From: Rhizophagus clarus
Taxonomy: Eukaryota > Glomeromycota > Glomeromycetes > Glomerales > Glomeraceae
Assembly: GCA_015698045.1 (NCBI GenBank)
Contig: BLAL01000297.1
Span: forward strand, 62,001 to 126,000
Length of the DNA stretch: 64,000 bases
Reading direction: 5' to 3'
The position numbers and the translations under genes were made by a program. Positions 41,576 to 53,087 of this stretch are shown here, one piece after another (within the stretch, counting starts at the first letter, position 1; the number at the start of each line of letters is the position of its first letter). The notes under the pieces are model-generated. The model worked only from the letters and a program-made list of their open reading frames with translations. It was not told the DNA's origin and did not search any database.

Positions 41576-43175
41576 AAAAAAAAAATTACAGCAACGAATT
41601 TTTGGTGGTAAATTGCATGATACATTCCCCAATTATTTCATTAGGATGACCTGATCGCGACTGTGTTCGAAGTTTGATTTTTTTCAAAATTGGTAAAATG
41701 ATAGAATAAATAGCTTCCTTATTACAAAGTTGATTTTGATGCCGGTTCATAATAGAGTACATTGGACTTCTCAACTCTACAATAATCAGTATTCAAGAAA
41801 AACCAAAGCGTGCAAAAAGTGTTTCAGTTTTGAAAGAAAGTTCTCCTAAGGAAAAAATAGGTCAAAAATATTAATAGCTTGTAAGACAATCGCAATATCA
41901 CATAACTTATCTAATGATCAGTAGGATGATAAAATAAGTAATATTGGATAAGAAATATATATAAATATATTATAAGTTTTTCTTTCGCCATACATAGTAA
42001 TGTTTTTTGACGAACCTGTTTTGTGATTGGCGAAATGTTTGCATTTTAAGTTACGGTTTCGGCTGTTCCAAAACTGCCGAGACAGAAACTTCCGAAATTT
42101 AATATTACTGACGTGTATGACTTTCATGAAATTATTATATTCATACGCTTCTAATAACAGGTTAAATTACAGTAACCCAAAAATTCAAGTATCCATATTA
42201 AAAGTATGGTTTTATCATTTTAATGCTATCAACTTATAAATAAGAGTATATAAATGAGAGTTTTATATCCTTTAATACAATTAGTTTTGTTCTTAATGTC
42301 ATCAACTCTTTCTCTTTCCGCAATAAATCATTTGATTAAATCTAGAGTATCATAATAAGAATGCCATTATAAATATTTATTTACATCTTAGAATTATACA
42401 ACTTAAAAGTTTAATACTGTTACTTGTATTTCATTTCGTTAGTTTCGCAAAAAACTACTATATAAAGCATTCAAGAAAAAAATCAGTATGGACGAATTCA
42501 TTTTTCTTATATACAGTACCTAATTTAGGATCGAATTAATTCGCAAAGGAGAGCTAGTGAATTTCCATCTCACATAACAAGTATTCGAAGCATAAGATAT
42601 AAATTTACGACTACGCATATTTAATGAGCTTTTTAAGCATAAGTAAAATGTACTGTAAAAGTGTAGTTTACATTGTGCACGACGTACATTATGCATTACG
42701 CACGTCTAGTGAATTTTTTCTTAAAAAGCGGGAAAAGGTTCCTACAAAGATCGATCTTTGATTCAAAAGCGGTCAAAATATACCTCAGTGCAGATATTCA
42801 AGTGTGATAAGAAAAAATTCCATGTTACCGCTTTAATAAATTAAGTGCATAAAAACCGCACGAAAACTATGAATCAGATTTATGAGATTCGTGTTACGTC
42901 AACAAAATTTACGTATCGAATCGATTTAAACTCGATTTTATTTTAAAACTTCTTGAATAAGAAAATAAAATTACAAAGATCTCGTCGATTGCACACAATT
43001 GTAAGTATACAGCATATTATTAAGATTTGTTTGAAAAAAATATTCTTATTAAACTTCTAAATAAAATGACACGTGATATTTGCATTCTTTTGATTAAGAA
43101 TTTTATTAATTACAATATATACAAAATAAATAGATATACAAAAGAAAGTAAGAAAGTAATTTTTTGTCACAAGTA
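41576..43175. repeat. Orphan 5' flanks of the array family
   Basis: About 41935-42110 resembles the sequence upstream of copy D (62800-62960): TAATGTTTTTTGACGAACCTG against TAATATTTCTGGTGAACCTG, then TTGTG--GGCGAAA and TGCAT. About 42545-42850 resembles the flank of copies A and B: GAATTTCCATCT, TACGCATATTTAATGA, CATTGTGCACGACGTAC, AAAAGCGGTCAAAATATACC. No gene body follows the second one. It ends just before the 3' end of copy B. This suggests lost or collapsed copies. Confidence 0.55.
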
Positions 43176-46100
43176 TCATTTGGAAGCGTTTAAGACTTCC
43201 TTTTCCTTATCAGTTAATTCAGGTTTAACTAAATTACTGGATCTTCTTAGTTTTTCTTTATTAACAGCAGCTTGATGAGCTTCGACGGCTTTATCAACTA
43301 GAATTTCCACTTCTTTAATAATTTTTTTGAACGTTCTAAAAAATGATGATTCTTCTTCATCTTGCACATTATTCTTTTGTTGTACATTTATAATATAATT
43401 TTTTTGTATAACATTAACTATAGTAATACTATCCAATTTATTATAATTAGGTGGCAACATATTTTTTAATTCACTTATATCACATTCATTATAAGGAGAT
43501 GGTAATGATTCTTTTAATGCAATTAAAACATCGTCATCCTTTTCATCATCCTTTTCAACACTCTTTTCGCTATATGGAGGGGGTGGTGATAATTCTTCGT
43601 TATAATCAACCAAATATAAGTTATCATCGGTTTCTTCTTCAAAACTATAATAATAATTTTCAACCGAAATATTGGATAAAATCCTCGAATCATTCGTATC
43701 TGCAACTGCTTTGTCTGTCTTATCTGAATCTATTTTATCAGAATCTATTTTATCTGAATCTATTTTATCTGAATCTGTTTTATCCGAAATAACTACGTCA
43801 TCCAAATAATTTTGGTAACTAAGTATTTCATCGATATCGAATATTATTATTTCATGATTGTCTAAATATAATGTATCATCGAATTCTTCTATAAGATTAT
43901 AATTATTATATTGGTTTGTCGGAATTTTGGGTAAACTCTTCACATCGCTCATAGCTGCATTATCTGAAATAATTATATGATCATCCAAATATTTCTGATA
44001 ATGAAGTATTTCATCTACATCAAAAATTATTTCATAATTATTTATGTACAATGTGTCATCGAATTCTTCTATGAGATTAGTAATTACATCCTTCGCACCA
44101 TTTGCATTATTCATGATATTCATATCTTTCACATCTTTTGCATCTGCATTATCTGATGTAATTACATCGTCATCCAAATATTTCTGATGAAGAAGAATTT
44201 CATCTACATCAAAAATTATTTCATAATTATCTATATACAATGTGTCATCGAATTCTTCTATGAGATTAGTAATTACATCCTTCGCACCATTTACATTATT
44301 CATGATATTCACATCTTTTACTTCTTTTGCATCTGCGTTATCTGATATAATTACATCATCATCTAAATATTTCTGATAATCGAGTATTCCAAAAATCACT
44401 TCGCGATTATCCAGATACACTATATCATTAGATAAATCCTTTATATCATTCACATATTGTACATCATTGTCATCGTTTATAACTATATTAACTGGATTAA
44501 CTGGCAAAATTACATCTTCTGAATCATTCTTTTCAAATTTAAATTCCTCTCTATCATCGTCATCGCTATCCCATTCTATGTCATTTGTATCGTCAGTGAT
44601 AGTTGGTACCTCCGATTCCTCGATATTTCTTTCTGTTGTTGATACATTAAATTTAAATTCCTCTCTATCATCGTTATCGCTATCCCATTCCTCGACGGAT
44701 GATGGCTCTTTGATGAAAAATAGCTCCGATTCCTCGATACTTCTCTCTGTTGTTGATACATTAAATTTAAATTCCTCTCTATCATCGTTATCGCTATCCC
44801 ATTCCTCGACGGATGATGGCTCTTTGATGAAAAATGACTCCGATTCCTCAATACTTCTCTCTGTTGTTGATACCTCTTCGACGGATACCACCTTCGATTC
44901 CTCGATACCTCTCTCTAAAATTTCTTTCAACTTCAATAAATTTGAACTAGTTTCACGTTTTTTTCTATTTCCCTCCAAAATTTCTTGTAATTTTGTCAAA
45001 ATCAGTTCAATCTCATCTTTTTTTTCATATTCTCCTTCTAAAACTTCCTTCAATTTCGATAAAATCAGTTCGTCAATAACTTTGTCTTGTACCGATTTGA
45101 TATATTCAATATTATCTTTCCTTTCATTGTTTCTTTTTTCCTTAAAAATTTCATTTAGTTTCGATAAAATCAAATGTTTATCTTTATTAACAGTTTCGTT
45201 CTCTAATTTACTATATCCCATTTTAATTTCTTCAATATTCTTTTTAATTTTACGACGTCCTTCAAATAATTTTTTTACTCCTTCAATAATTTGCTTACGT
45301 TGTTGTTGATCTTTTTGAGGATTCGACAATGTATCTATTACTTTTTGAGGATTCGACAAAGTGTCCATTACTTTTTGAAAACTCGATCTACGAGCCTTTT
45401 TTTTCCCAGGGGTATCAGGAGTAAGGAGAGTAGAGTCAATAGAGTCAACAGAGAGAGTAGAGTAAGAAGATAATCGTGAAGAACTTGAAGAAGTCTTGGT
45501 CATAGGGGCCGAAGCGACAGAAGCATTAGACCAGAAACTGAAATTCACTTCAATCTATAAAAAGAAAATTTTTAATTTTGTTATAAAAAATATATATTTA
45601 AATAAAAAAAGAAGAAAATTTTTTTTTTACCTCATCTTTGTATTTTTTTTTGGCTTTTTGTTTTATAACGTATAGAACCTCCACAGCCTTGAAAGTTAAT
45701 TGTTTTTTCACATGAGTTTCGATTATTTCGTTACAAAAAGGAACTATTTTTTTAATATACTTTTTTATATGAAGGAAAAATTCTTCAAGAACTCGTTGCA
45801 TTAAATGTAAGTATCCGATTAAAAGAGTGTCAATATTGTCAGGTAAAGAATATCCTAACAATTCTCTAAAAAAGAAAGAAAAAGATTTAATGGTTACCAG
45901 TAATAATTAACATTGAAAAAAAAAGATATTCATACATACCCTCCAGACTTTAGTACTTTATATTCAACATTTCTATATGCCGTGTTTTTCTTTTTTACTT
46001 TTTCAAATTCATCTATTGATGATTTAAGTAAAATCTTGGAGAATTGTTTAATACCTTCTAAATCTTCCGAAGACTGTTGACGTAATGTGAAGTAAGTTTC

Positions 46101-47063
46101 GTGCATTTCCCTCCAATCATCATACCATTTTCCAGCGGAATATTCAAACTAAACGGTTTTATTAAAGCGGCGCAGCGTTAAAAACAAAATTTCAAGCGTG
46201 ACGAAGCAAAATTAAATAATAAGAAAAAATAACATTTTGAAAAGGAAAAGAAGTGCTCTTTTTGTTACTTACGTCCAAAACGGTAGTTAAGGAAGAAAAA
46301 GCTTGCAAATAATCGCCTTGCACGGCACTAAAAGTAGATTCTATAACTTTACCGCCTGTTGATACAGCAATATCAAGGTTTGTTTGATCATCCTTAATTT
46401 TCCGCAGGCAATTACGGATTTCACGAAGCCTGAACATGACATTAGCATTAATTTCATTCGTGTTTCTATAAGTTGTCCAGAACTTCGAGACAGATTTATA
46501 AAATGAAGTACGAATATCTGTATTTATCATTTCAACTGATTGAGAGAGTATGTACAGTACTGATGACATAACGTCTCTACATGTAAATGTTAATTAGTTA
46601 AGGAAATGAATCGGTATTTGAACAACTTTACGCGTTAGAAAGGTGCACTTACAGAAATAATTCTAAATGTGCTATAGTAGAATCATTGTAATGAGTCCAT
46701 TGATAATTTGAAAGATGTTTTGCCACTTTAATAGCGAAATTTACCACTAAATGAGGAAAGAAAATTTTTAATAATTAATTCTAAATGATGAGCCACACGA
46801 TATAAAGAAACCATACCTTTCTTATCTTCAATCTTTCCATTAGAACGACCTATCGAGTTTTCCATTAAACGTTTTGTTTCATATAAAGCATAATTATAAA
46901 GCCTAAAATAGTTCGTGTTTTAAGAAATAAAAATTTAATATGTACACTACTATGTCTTAATCATTTATTTGCGTACTTACAAACAATTTTCATCTCCAAA
47001 CAATTTGAGAGTATCTTCATATTCTTTAAATTGTGTTTCTGATATGAATGTGTTTGAAGTCAT
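43176..47063 (-). CDS. Array family copy B, intact, 1,129 aa, unknown function
   Basis: Seven exons: 47063..46981, 46902..46817, 46746..46653, 46576..46273, 46148..45940, 45865..45631 and 45554..43176 (3,390 nt, whole codons). Exons 1-5 have exactly the lengths of copy A (83, 86, 94, 304, 209) and exon 6 is one codon shorter. The helical domain has YNYALYETKRLMEN, YQWTHYNDSTIAHLE, INANVMFRLREIRNCLRKI and DNIDTLLIGYLHLMQRVLEEFF. Exon 7 begins Ser-rich, then coiled coil (KKLFEGRRKIKKNIEEIK, SKLKEVLEGE), three 38-aa STTERSIEESE repeats, four NYEIIFDVDEIL repeats, a DSDKI pentapeptide run, PPPPYSEK (PPxY) and the conserved end (YIINVQQ; TFKKIIKEVEILVDKA). The long plus-strand open frame at 44467-45309 is only its shadow. 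Function not recognised. Confidence 0.8.
43705..43795 (-). repeat. 15-bp tandem repeat encoding SDKID pentapeptides in copy B
   Basis: GAATCTATTTTATCT repeats about five times in phase with the reading frame, giving TDSDKIDSDKIDSDKIDSDK-like sequence. The copies are nearly identical, so the expansion is recent. Copy A lacks it. Confidence 0.8.
43800..44425 (-). repeat. Four ~180-189 bp in-frame tandem repeats in copy B
   Basis: Units centre on the sequence encoding DNYEIIFDVDEIL and QKYLDD. The AAAAATTATT word lies at 44022 and 44211 (189 bp, 63 codons apart), with diverged units on either side (about 43840 and 44390). They are homologous to the repeats of copy A, but the linker DAKDVKDMNIMNNANGAKDV is different and two codons blocks longer. 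Confidence 0.75.
44527..44868 (-). repeat. Three 114-bp in-frame tandem repeats in copy B
   Basis: GATACATTAAATTTAAATTC occurs at 44641 and 44755, exactly 114 bp (38 codons) apart, and the start of the next unit at 44869. Each unit encodes STTERSIEESE - FFIKEPSSVEEWDSDNDDRE - EFKFNV. The two units 44641-44754 and 44755-44868 differ at only a few bases; the third (44527-44640) is diverged. Copy A lacks the block. Confidence 0.85.
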
Positions 47064-48000
47064 TTTTTTTTTTTTTTTTTTTGAAAATAAGCTTTTGTAA
47101 AATTCGTAAAATGATAGAATAAATAATCTTTCGTCTTTGTTACACGAGTGACACACGAGTGACACTATCGTGACTCAATTGTGCAGTTGACAGTTGGTTC
47201 TTAACTTTATAATTATCAAATGACTAATAATATTTTTAGCTTTGGAAAAAAGTTCTCACAGTAAACAGCGAATTAGGAAAGAATAAAGGTCTGAAAAAAA
47301 ATACGGTTTGGTAATCAAAAATATGCAAACCGTACATTATCTTAAACATCTCCGACAAAATAGGTAAACATAAGAACATATATAAATATTTTAGAAATTC
47401 GGCAATTCCCCTACATCGCGTTGCATCTATATTATTTTTAGTATTTAATATTTAAAAAATATACTGTATATAGATAATTTTCCATCTTGTAAATCCTATT
47501 ATCTGAAGAATTTGGTGATTATGCATATCTAATAATGTACAAGTGCGTTTACATTGTGTACGACATATACAGTACGTAACTTAAATAATTTATGCGCACA
47601 GCATTTACAATATTATCTGTTATATGCAAACGATCAAAAAAAATTTTATTTTTTTTTTTTTGGGAAAAAGTCTCAAATAGCAGGCTTTTTTCTTAAAAAA
47701 TAAATTTAAGGGGAGAAGAGATTTATAAAGAAATCAATTCTAGACCAAAAAAATGCAAAAATATACTGCGAATGTAGATATTTGAGTAAAACAAGAAAAA
47801 ATTCTCAAGCTTGTGATGTTTATAGAAACTTTCAACAAATTTAAAGAACCCTTTTTCAGACAGATGAGAAAAAAAATACCTTTGACCCCCTAAAGTGTAA
47901 ACATTTATTTCGCCATGCATAAATCATAAGAAAATTATTTTTCTATGGCCGTTCTAAACAACATAAATGGTAAGGAAAATCAATTTTTGTGTTTCAAAAT
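47064..48000. repeat. Upstream flank of copy B, duplicated upstream of copy A
   Basis: Shares ordered similarity with 38199-39110 (see copy A flank), ending after CCATGCATAAATCATAAGAAAATTATTTTTCTATG. It lies directly behind the start codon of copy B. No gene is present. Confidence 0.7.
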
Positions 48001-48880
48001 ATAGTGTTACATCAATCCCAAAATTGCCAAAAATTACGTAGTAGATAAGATTGGATGCTTAATTGAATTAAATTGATTGTTGAATCAAGAAAATCAATTC
48101 CTAAATACTTCAAATGCGATATTTTGAAGATGCGATAAAATAAAATTACAAAGAATTTGATCGACGTCCAGCATTTTAAATGTCTATTATCATACGAATA
48201 TTATTTAGAATTGATAAATCAATCCTTATTAATTTTAGAAATTTCGAATCTGATTCACGACCTTAAAAAATATGATGATTGAATTTCGCCACAAATAACA
48301 AAAATTCTCACAGAACTAACCATATTTTATAATCCAGATAATATGCATATTACTAGATACGAAATTGTTAGAATATATTTAACCATTTTTATATCTTTTA
48401 AATCACAATACCTACATCGATTTCATAATACGTTTATAATATGATTTCAAGAATTTTATTGTACCTATCCATTACGTTATAGATTCGGAATAAGGAAAAA
48501 TTTAGTTTAACTTTATTTACTCATTTCCGATTAACAAGTAATAATTAATTGTTTGTTTAATATTATTATTGTTATATTTAAAAAATCGAATGAAGAATTT
48601 CATTATATTATGTCACATTTTAAAAGTTGAACTAAAATTAGCTTGTAATGATTATTACTGGCTGTATAAACTTATAAATATCATTAAAATCGATATTTAA
48701 AGGCTAATAAAATTATTAGACCAAGTATTATTGAATGCTACAAGTATTGCTGCATAAATTTTAAATTTAAATTTAGAATGGTATTTTACGGCGGATATTT
48801 CTAGATTTAACGACTAGACCTTTTCACCGGATTATCCTATGAAATAATATAGGACATTTGAAAATAGGTTCATCAACTGA
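48001..48880. other. AT-rich intergenic sequence
   Basis: No open frame or repeat structure that I can support. Confidence 0.55.
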
Positions 48881-49161
48881 TTGGCTGATCGATCCGATAT
48901 CATTTTCTATTCGGTAGGTGGCTTGGAACAAGTAAGTTAGTTTATTTTTTTTTTTAATTTTTTTTTATAACAATTTACATTTTTTTCTTTTTGTAGACCT
49001 CTTCTAGAACGGCAATTTTGATAGGCTTAAAACCTTTATTTTTTTATAAACAGCAAATTGATGATCAAATAGAAAAGACGGAGAATTATAAGAATCCCGA
49101 AAATTTTGCAGATCAAATTCACAGTATTAGATTCAAAGACGATGACATCATGTGCTTATAA
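48881..49161 (+). pseudogene. Fragment of an unknown two-exon gene
   Basis: After a plausible donor (CAAG|GTAAGT-like near 48930) and acceptor (TTTTTGTAG near 48997), the plus strand is open as TSSRTAILIGLKPLFFYKQQ - IDDQIEKTENYKNPENFADQ - IHSIRFKDDDIMCL to a stop at 49159. The composition is protein-like and the end looks natural. Upstream text (SSTDWLIDPISFSI) is also coding-like but is broken. I do not recognise it. Confidence 0.3.
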
Positions 49162-49421
49162 TGAATTGAAGTAGAGTGAACTATAATTTCCGTGAATACT
49201 GGACCTCATAGGATGTAAGTGGATGTAACAAAGTCTTTAATGGCTGTGTAAAATTAATTTACATAATAAATAAAATAAAGAAAATAGAAATAAATTTTTT
49301 TAAGCGTTATAAAACTTTTTTTCCTACCAAAGTCTCGGAATTACCTACTAGAATTTCTATTTTTTTTTTTTTTACTTAGGCTTCTTCCTATTCAATTACT
49401 TTTCTCAATTATTTCTTCCTT

Positions 49422-52097
49422 TTAAACAACTACTTCAGTTGATTCCTGTATTTTATTAGCATTAGATTTTAAAATAGCTTCCTTATGAACTTGCGCAACT
49501 TTATCGACAATATTTCCAACTTCCTTAACGATTTTTTTAATTACTCTATAATAGAATGGCGATTCTGATTCTGGCCGTTCTGGTTGTTCTGGCTGTTGTG
49601 TTTGAATTATATTATTAATAGTATTGTAGTTGTGTATTGTAAGATTATGGCTGATTTCTACTTTTTCTTTAACTTCTTTATTTTCTTCTTCTACAACTTG
49701 TACATTATTATTTCCGCTTTCTTCTATACTTTCTTCTTTAACATCTTCTTTGATTTCTTCCTTTTTACTTACAAAACTACATATACTATTATTATCACTT
49801 CCCTTTTCATTACTTTTGAATTCATCTACAACGATTTCTTCTTCCTTTTTATTTTTTTTTATCCTTTTTTTTAAGCGGAGAAAAATTCGAAATGAATGAG
49901 AATATAATAAATTCCTTACCGAGTAAAGGTGTTGAAGGTACATGTGGTGGTGCTTTCTCCTTTAAAACTTTTCTAAGTTTTGATAAAAATTCCTCATCAA
50001 CGGTTTTATTAGTTTTATTATCTAATAACTTGTTATATTCCGTTTTAATTCAAAAATATTCTCTCTAGTCTTACGCCGCTCATCGAATAATTTGATTACG
50101 TCATCAATTATGCCATCAACGTCAACCGTACGTGTAAAATTATTAGCTTTTCGAATATGTGTTGTAAGTTTCTGAACACTCGATATATTATTACCCTGTC
50201 GGTTTTGATTTTCTTCTAACACACCTGGTACTGCCCACTTATTAGTCTCAGGTTGTTTAGACAAAGCAGGAGATTGTGGTGGCGTAGAAAATGAAGTAAA
50301 ATCTGAAGTAGCAGATCCAGGAGGTGTATTGATTTGATACGAAGGTGGAACGATGAGAATGTTATTGACGTTATTGGGTTCAAGTTGTGGAGGTTGTGAG
50401 GAATTATAAGTAATAAGTCTTTTAAAATACTGAAAAGGCACAACGAGTGTTAATAATAAGAAATTAGATTATATAAATAAAATAATAATAATAAAAAACG
50501 TTACCTCATTTTTAATATTTCCTTTTGCAACATATATGACATATAATATTTCTATAGCTTTAATCAATTCATTACAGAATGAAACTATTTCTTTATCATG
50601 TTCTTTCATTTGAGGAAAAAATTCTTCAAGAAGCCGTTGAATTAAATATAAATATCCGAGTAAAAGGGTATCAATATGATCAGGTAAAAAACAATTAATC
50701 ATCGCACTAAAGTATAAATAAAAAAATTTTTAAATGTTAAGTGAATTTTAACTTAAATTAAAAAAAAAAAAAAAAAATAGAAAGAAAAATAACGAGAATT
50801 TTTATTTATTTACCCTCCAGATTTTAACACTTTATATTCAAGATTCCGATATTTCGTATTTTTTCTTTTTACTTTTTCGAATTCCTCAGTCGATAATTCG
50901 AATAGTTTTTTATAAAATCTTTTAATTCTTTTTTCAAAATTATTTTTTGAATATGTTGGCACAATTTAAAATATTTTTCACGAATACTTCTCCATTCATA
51001 ATACCATTCCCCAGTTGCATACTCGAACTAAAAAAAAAAGATATACTGTATGTTAGGGCAGTGACATATATTAGCTAATATTTTTTTACTATAGGCGTTT
51101 ATCCAGGTAAGATATCTTGGTCACGTGCAACCAATCATATTTTTTAAAAATTGTGTAACCTAAGATTTTCGTTTACCCCCACCCCCTAAAATATTTGTCA
51201 CTGCCCTTATTATACACGTTTTAATATGACATAAGATAAAAGTAAATTGTGTTACTTACATTCAAAAGTTGAACAAAGGAAATAAAAGCACTCACGTATT
51301 CGCTCTGAATAATATTAATAATAGTATCAAAACCTACTTTTATAGTAGGTTCAATTGACTGATCAACTTTAATTAGTCGTAAACAATTTCGAATTTCACG
51401 AAGAGAGAATACAACATTCGCATTAATACACTTTGAATTTCTATAAATTGCCCAGAATTTAGAAAAGGACTTATAAAGAGAATCGCGAGTATCTGCTTCA
51501 ATCTTTGTAACAAAATTGGAGAGTACATGTAATGCTGAAGACATGGCACGGCTGAACAATGAATTTCAAAAATGAGTAGTTTAATCATTTTATATAATAA
51601 TTATAATTTTATGAATAATGTATATTTACAGTATAAGTTCAAGTCTCGCAGTAGAACCTTCATAATATTGCCATTGGATATTTGAAATATGTACCGCCGC
51701 TTTTGGAACAAAACATTCCATTCCTAAAAGGAAAAAGTCTTTTCTAAACGCAAGTTAAATATTATTTCACGTGACATTTAAGAATATACCTCTTTGAATA
51801 TCCTCTTTAGGGCAGCCAACCAAATTTTCCATTAACTGAATTGTCCCCTCTAAAGCATAATTATGTGTTCTAGAATTGTTGAAATTAGTTGCGTCATCAA
51901 GCATATTTCCTAACACATAAACACTTACATAGTTACATAGAATATAACTATTAGAAACTCACATTACTTTTATCATCTCCTAATATACTAAGAATATTTT
52001 CATATTTTTTGATCAGATTTATACCATTAAATTCTAAATTTTCATCGTTAAAAGAGTTGGATAAAATAGGCGCGTTTTCAATAGTTAGGGATGACAT
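49422..52097 (-). pseudogene. Array family copy C, long but frameshifted
   Basis: Starts at ATG 52097 (MSSLTIENAPILSNSF). All seven exons are traceable: exon 2 HNYALEGTIQLMEN, exon 3 IQWQYYEGSTARLEL, exon 4 (about 51555-51260) INANVVFSLREIRNCLRLI, exon 5 (51027 down) FEYATGEWYYEWRSI, exon 6 LPDHIDTLLLGYLYLIQR, exon 7 YFKRLITYNSSQPPQ onward. Breaks: a one-base shift in exon 5 near 50930 (A/T run), another near 50050 after ENIFE, and another in a long T-run near 49855. Exon 6 lacks the KKQLTFKA segment present in A, B and D. The exon 1-2 junction does not resolve cleanly. The tail lacks the EIIFDVDE repeats. It keeps a PPSY motif and the end motif INNIIQTQQPEQPE with IKKIVKEVGNIVDKVAQVH. Homopolymer errors could account for some shifts. 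Confidence 0.75.
51056..51206. mobile_element. 151-bp MITE with TTA duplication in an intron of copy C (PIF/Harbinger-like)
   Basis: Ends GGGCAGTGACATATATT and AATATTTGTCACTGCCC are inverted repeats (first 11 bases exact). Both sides carry TTA (51053-51055, 51207-51209), the target duplication of PIF/Harbinger elements. It sits in the intron between exons 5 and 4 (51028-51259, 232 bp). The same intron is 94, 124 and 109 bp in copies A, B and D, so the insertion explains the extra length. Confidence 0.85.
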
Positions 52098-53087
52098 TTT
52101 GAAAAATAATAATAAAAAAAAGAAAATATGATGGGAATTTTTCAAATTTTGAGAAAATTGTTAAGAAATAATGTATAAATATATCTAACCTGTTACACGA
52201 TAACACGAACCTATACATCCGGATATGTCATCAAACTTTATTTTTTAATAAAACCAAAGTACAGTAAAATATGGAAATTTTATGTTAATAAAGCAAAATT
52301 ACTAAAATTAACATTTTAATATTCTGTGTTTCTTTTAAACCTAATGTTCTATGATTATTACCTTTTTATTATGAAAAAACAATCAAATAATAGAAAATAG
52401 TCCAATTTATGAGGCATAGTTGCACAGAGCAACAAAACATTTATGTAATGTTTTTTCTATAAAAGATCTTTAGAATGATTGTCCAATCAAAGTCCGATGA
52501 TAAATAATAAATTTTTTTTATGACAAAGCTATCTTTTATACCGCATTAAGTTAAGATATCGATTACCTATTTACCTTGTTGGATTTTTTTGTGAACATGA
52601 TTATCTTAAATTGATTTTACTCAGTTACATCATAATTTTTTAAGAAAATGTTTCTTCCAAAATTAAAATTAGGGAGACATTTTTATTTACTTATTTTTAT
52701 TTATTCACTTATTTTTATTTATTCGACATAGTTTGAAAAGAATTCCCGGATAAATATAATGCGTTTCACAATCTATAATGCCATAAAGTCATTGTAATAA
52801 ATATAAACGGTTAACATTATATTTATGCATTACAGCACTACAATGTAAAACAAGTCAACAACAACAGAAAGAGTGATGTTAAAAATATTGGAAATATTTC
52901 AAATATAAATCCATTTAATAATTAATAATTCGTTTTGGCTTTTATTATTATTATATATATGGAAGTGTGTTAATTAAGGTAATAATTGAAAGAATTGGAA
53001 CTTATAGGTTCTTTATAAATGAAATGCGGAAAATCTTGCACGTTTGACACAAATTACGGGTAAGTCACGTGGAATGAGAATTTAGAA
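52098..53087. other. AT-rich intergenic sequence
   Basis: 5' flank of copy C followed by AT-rich DNA with no supported gene. A TTTATTTACTTATTTTTATT duplication lies near 52683-52725. Confidence 0.55.

Noticed and set aside
44467-45309. 280-codon open frame on the plus strand opposite copy B
   Set aside because: It is the exact antisense of the low-complexity Glu/Ser/Lys exon 7 of copy B; its Ser/Leu/Phe-only composition follows from that. Similar antisense frames at 36112-36531, 31684-32331 and 49584-49899 were dropped for the same reason.
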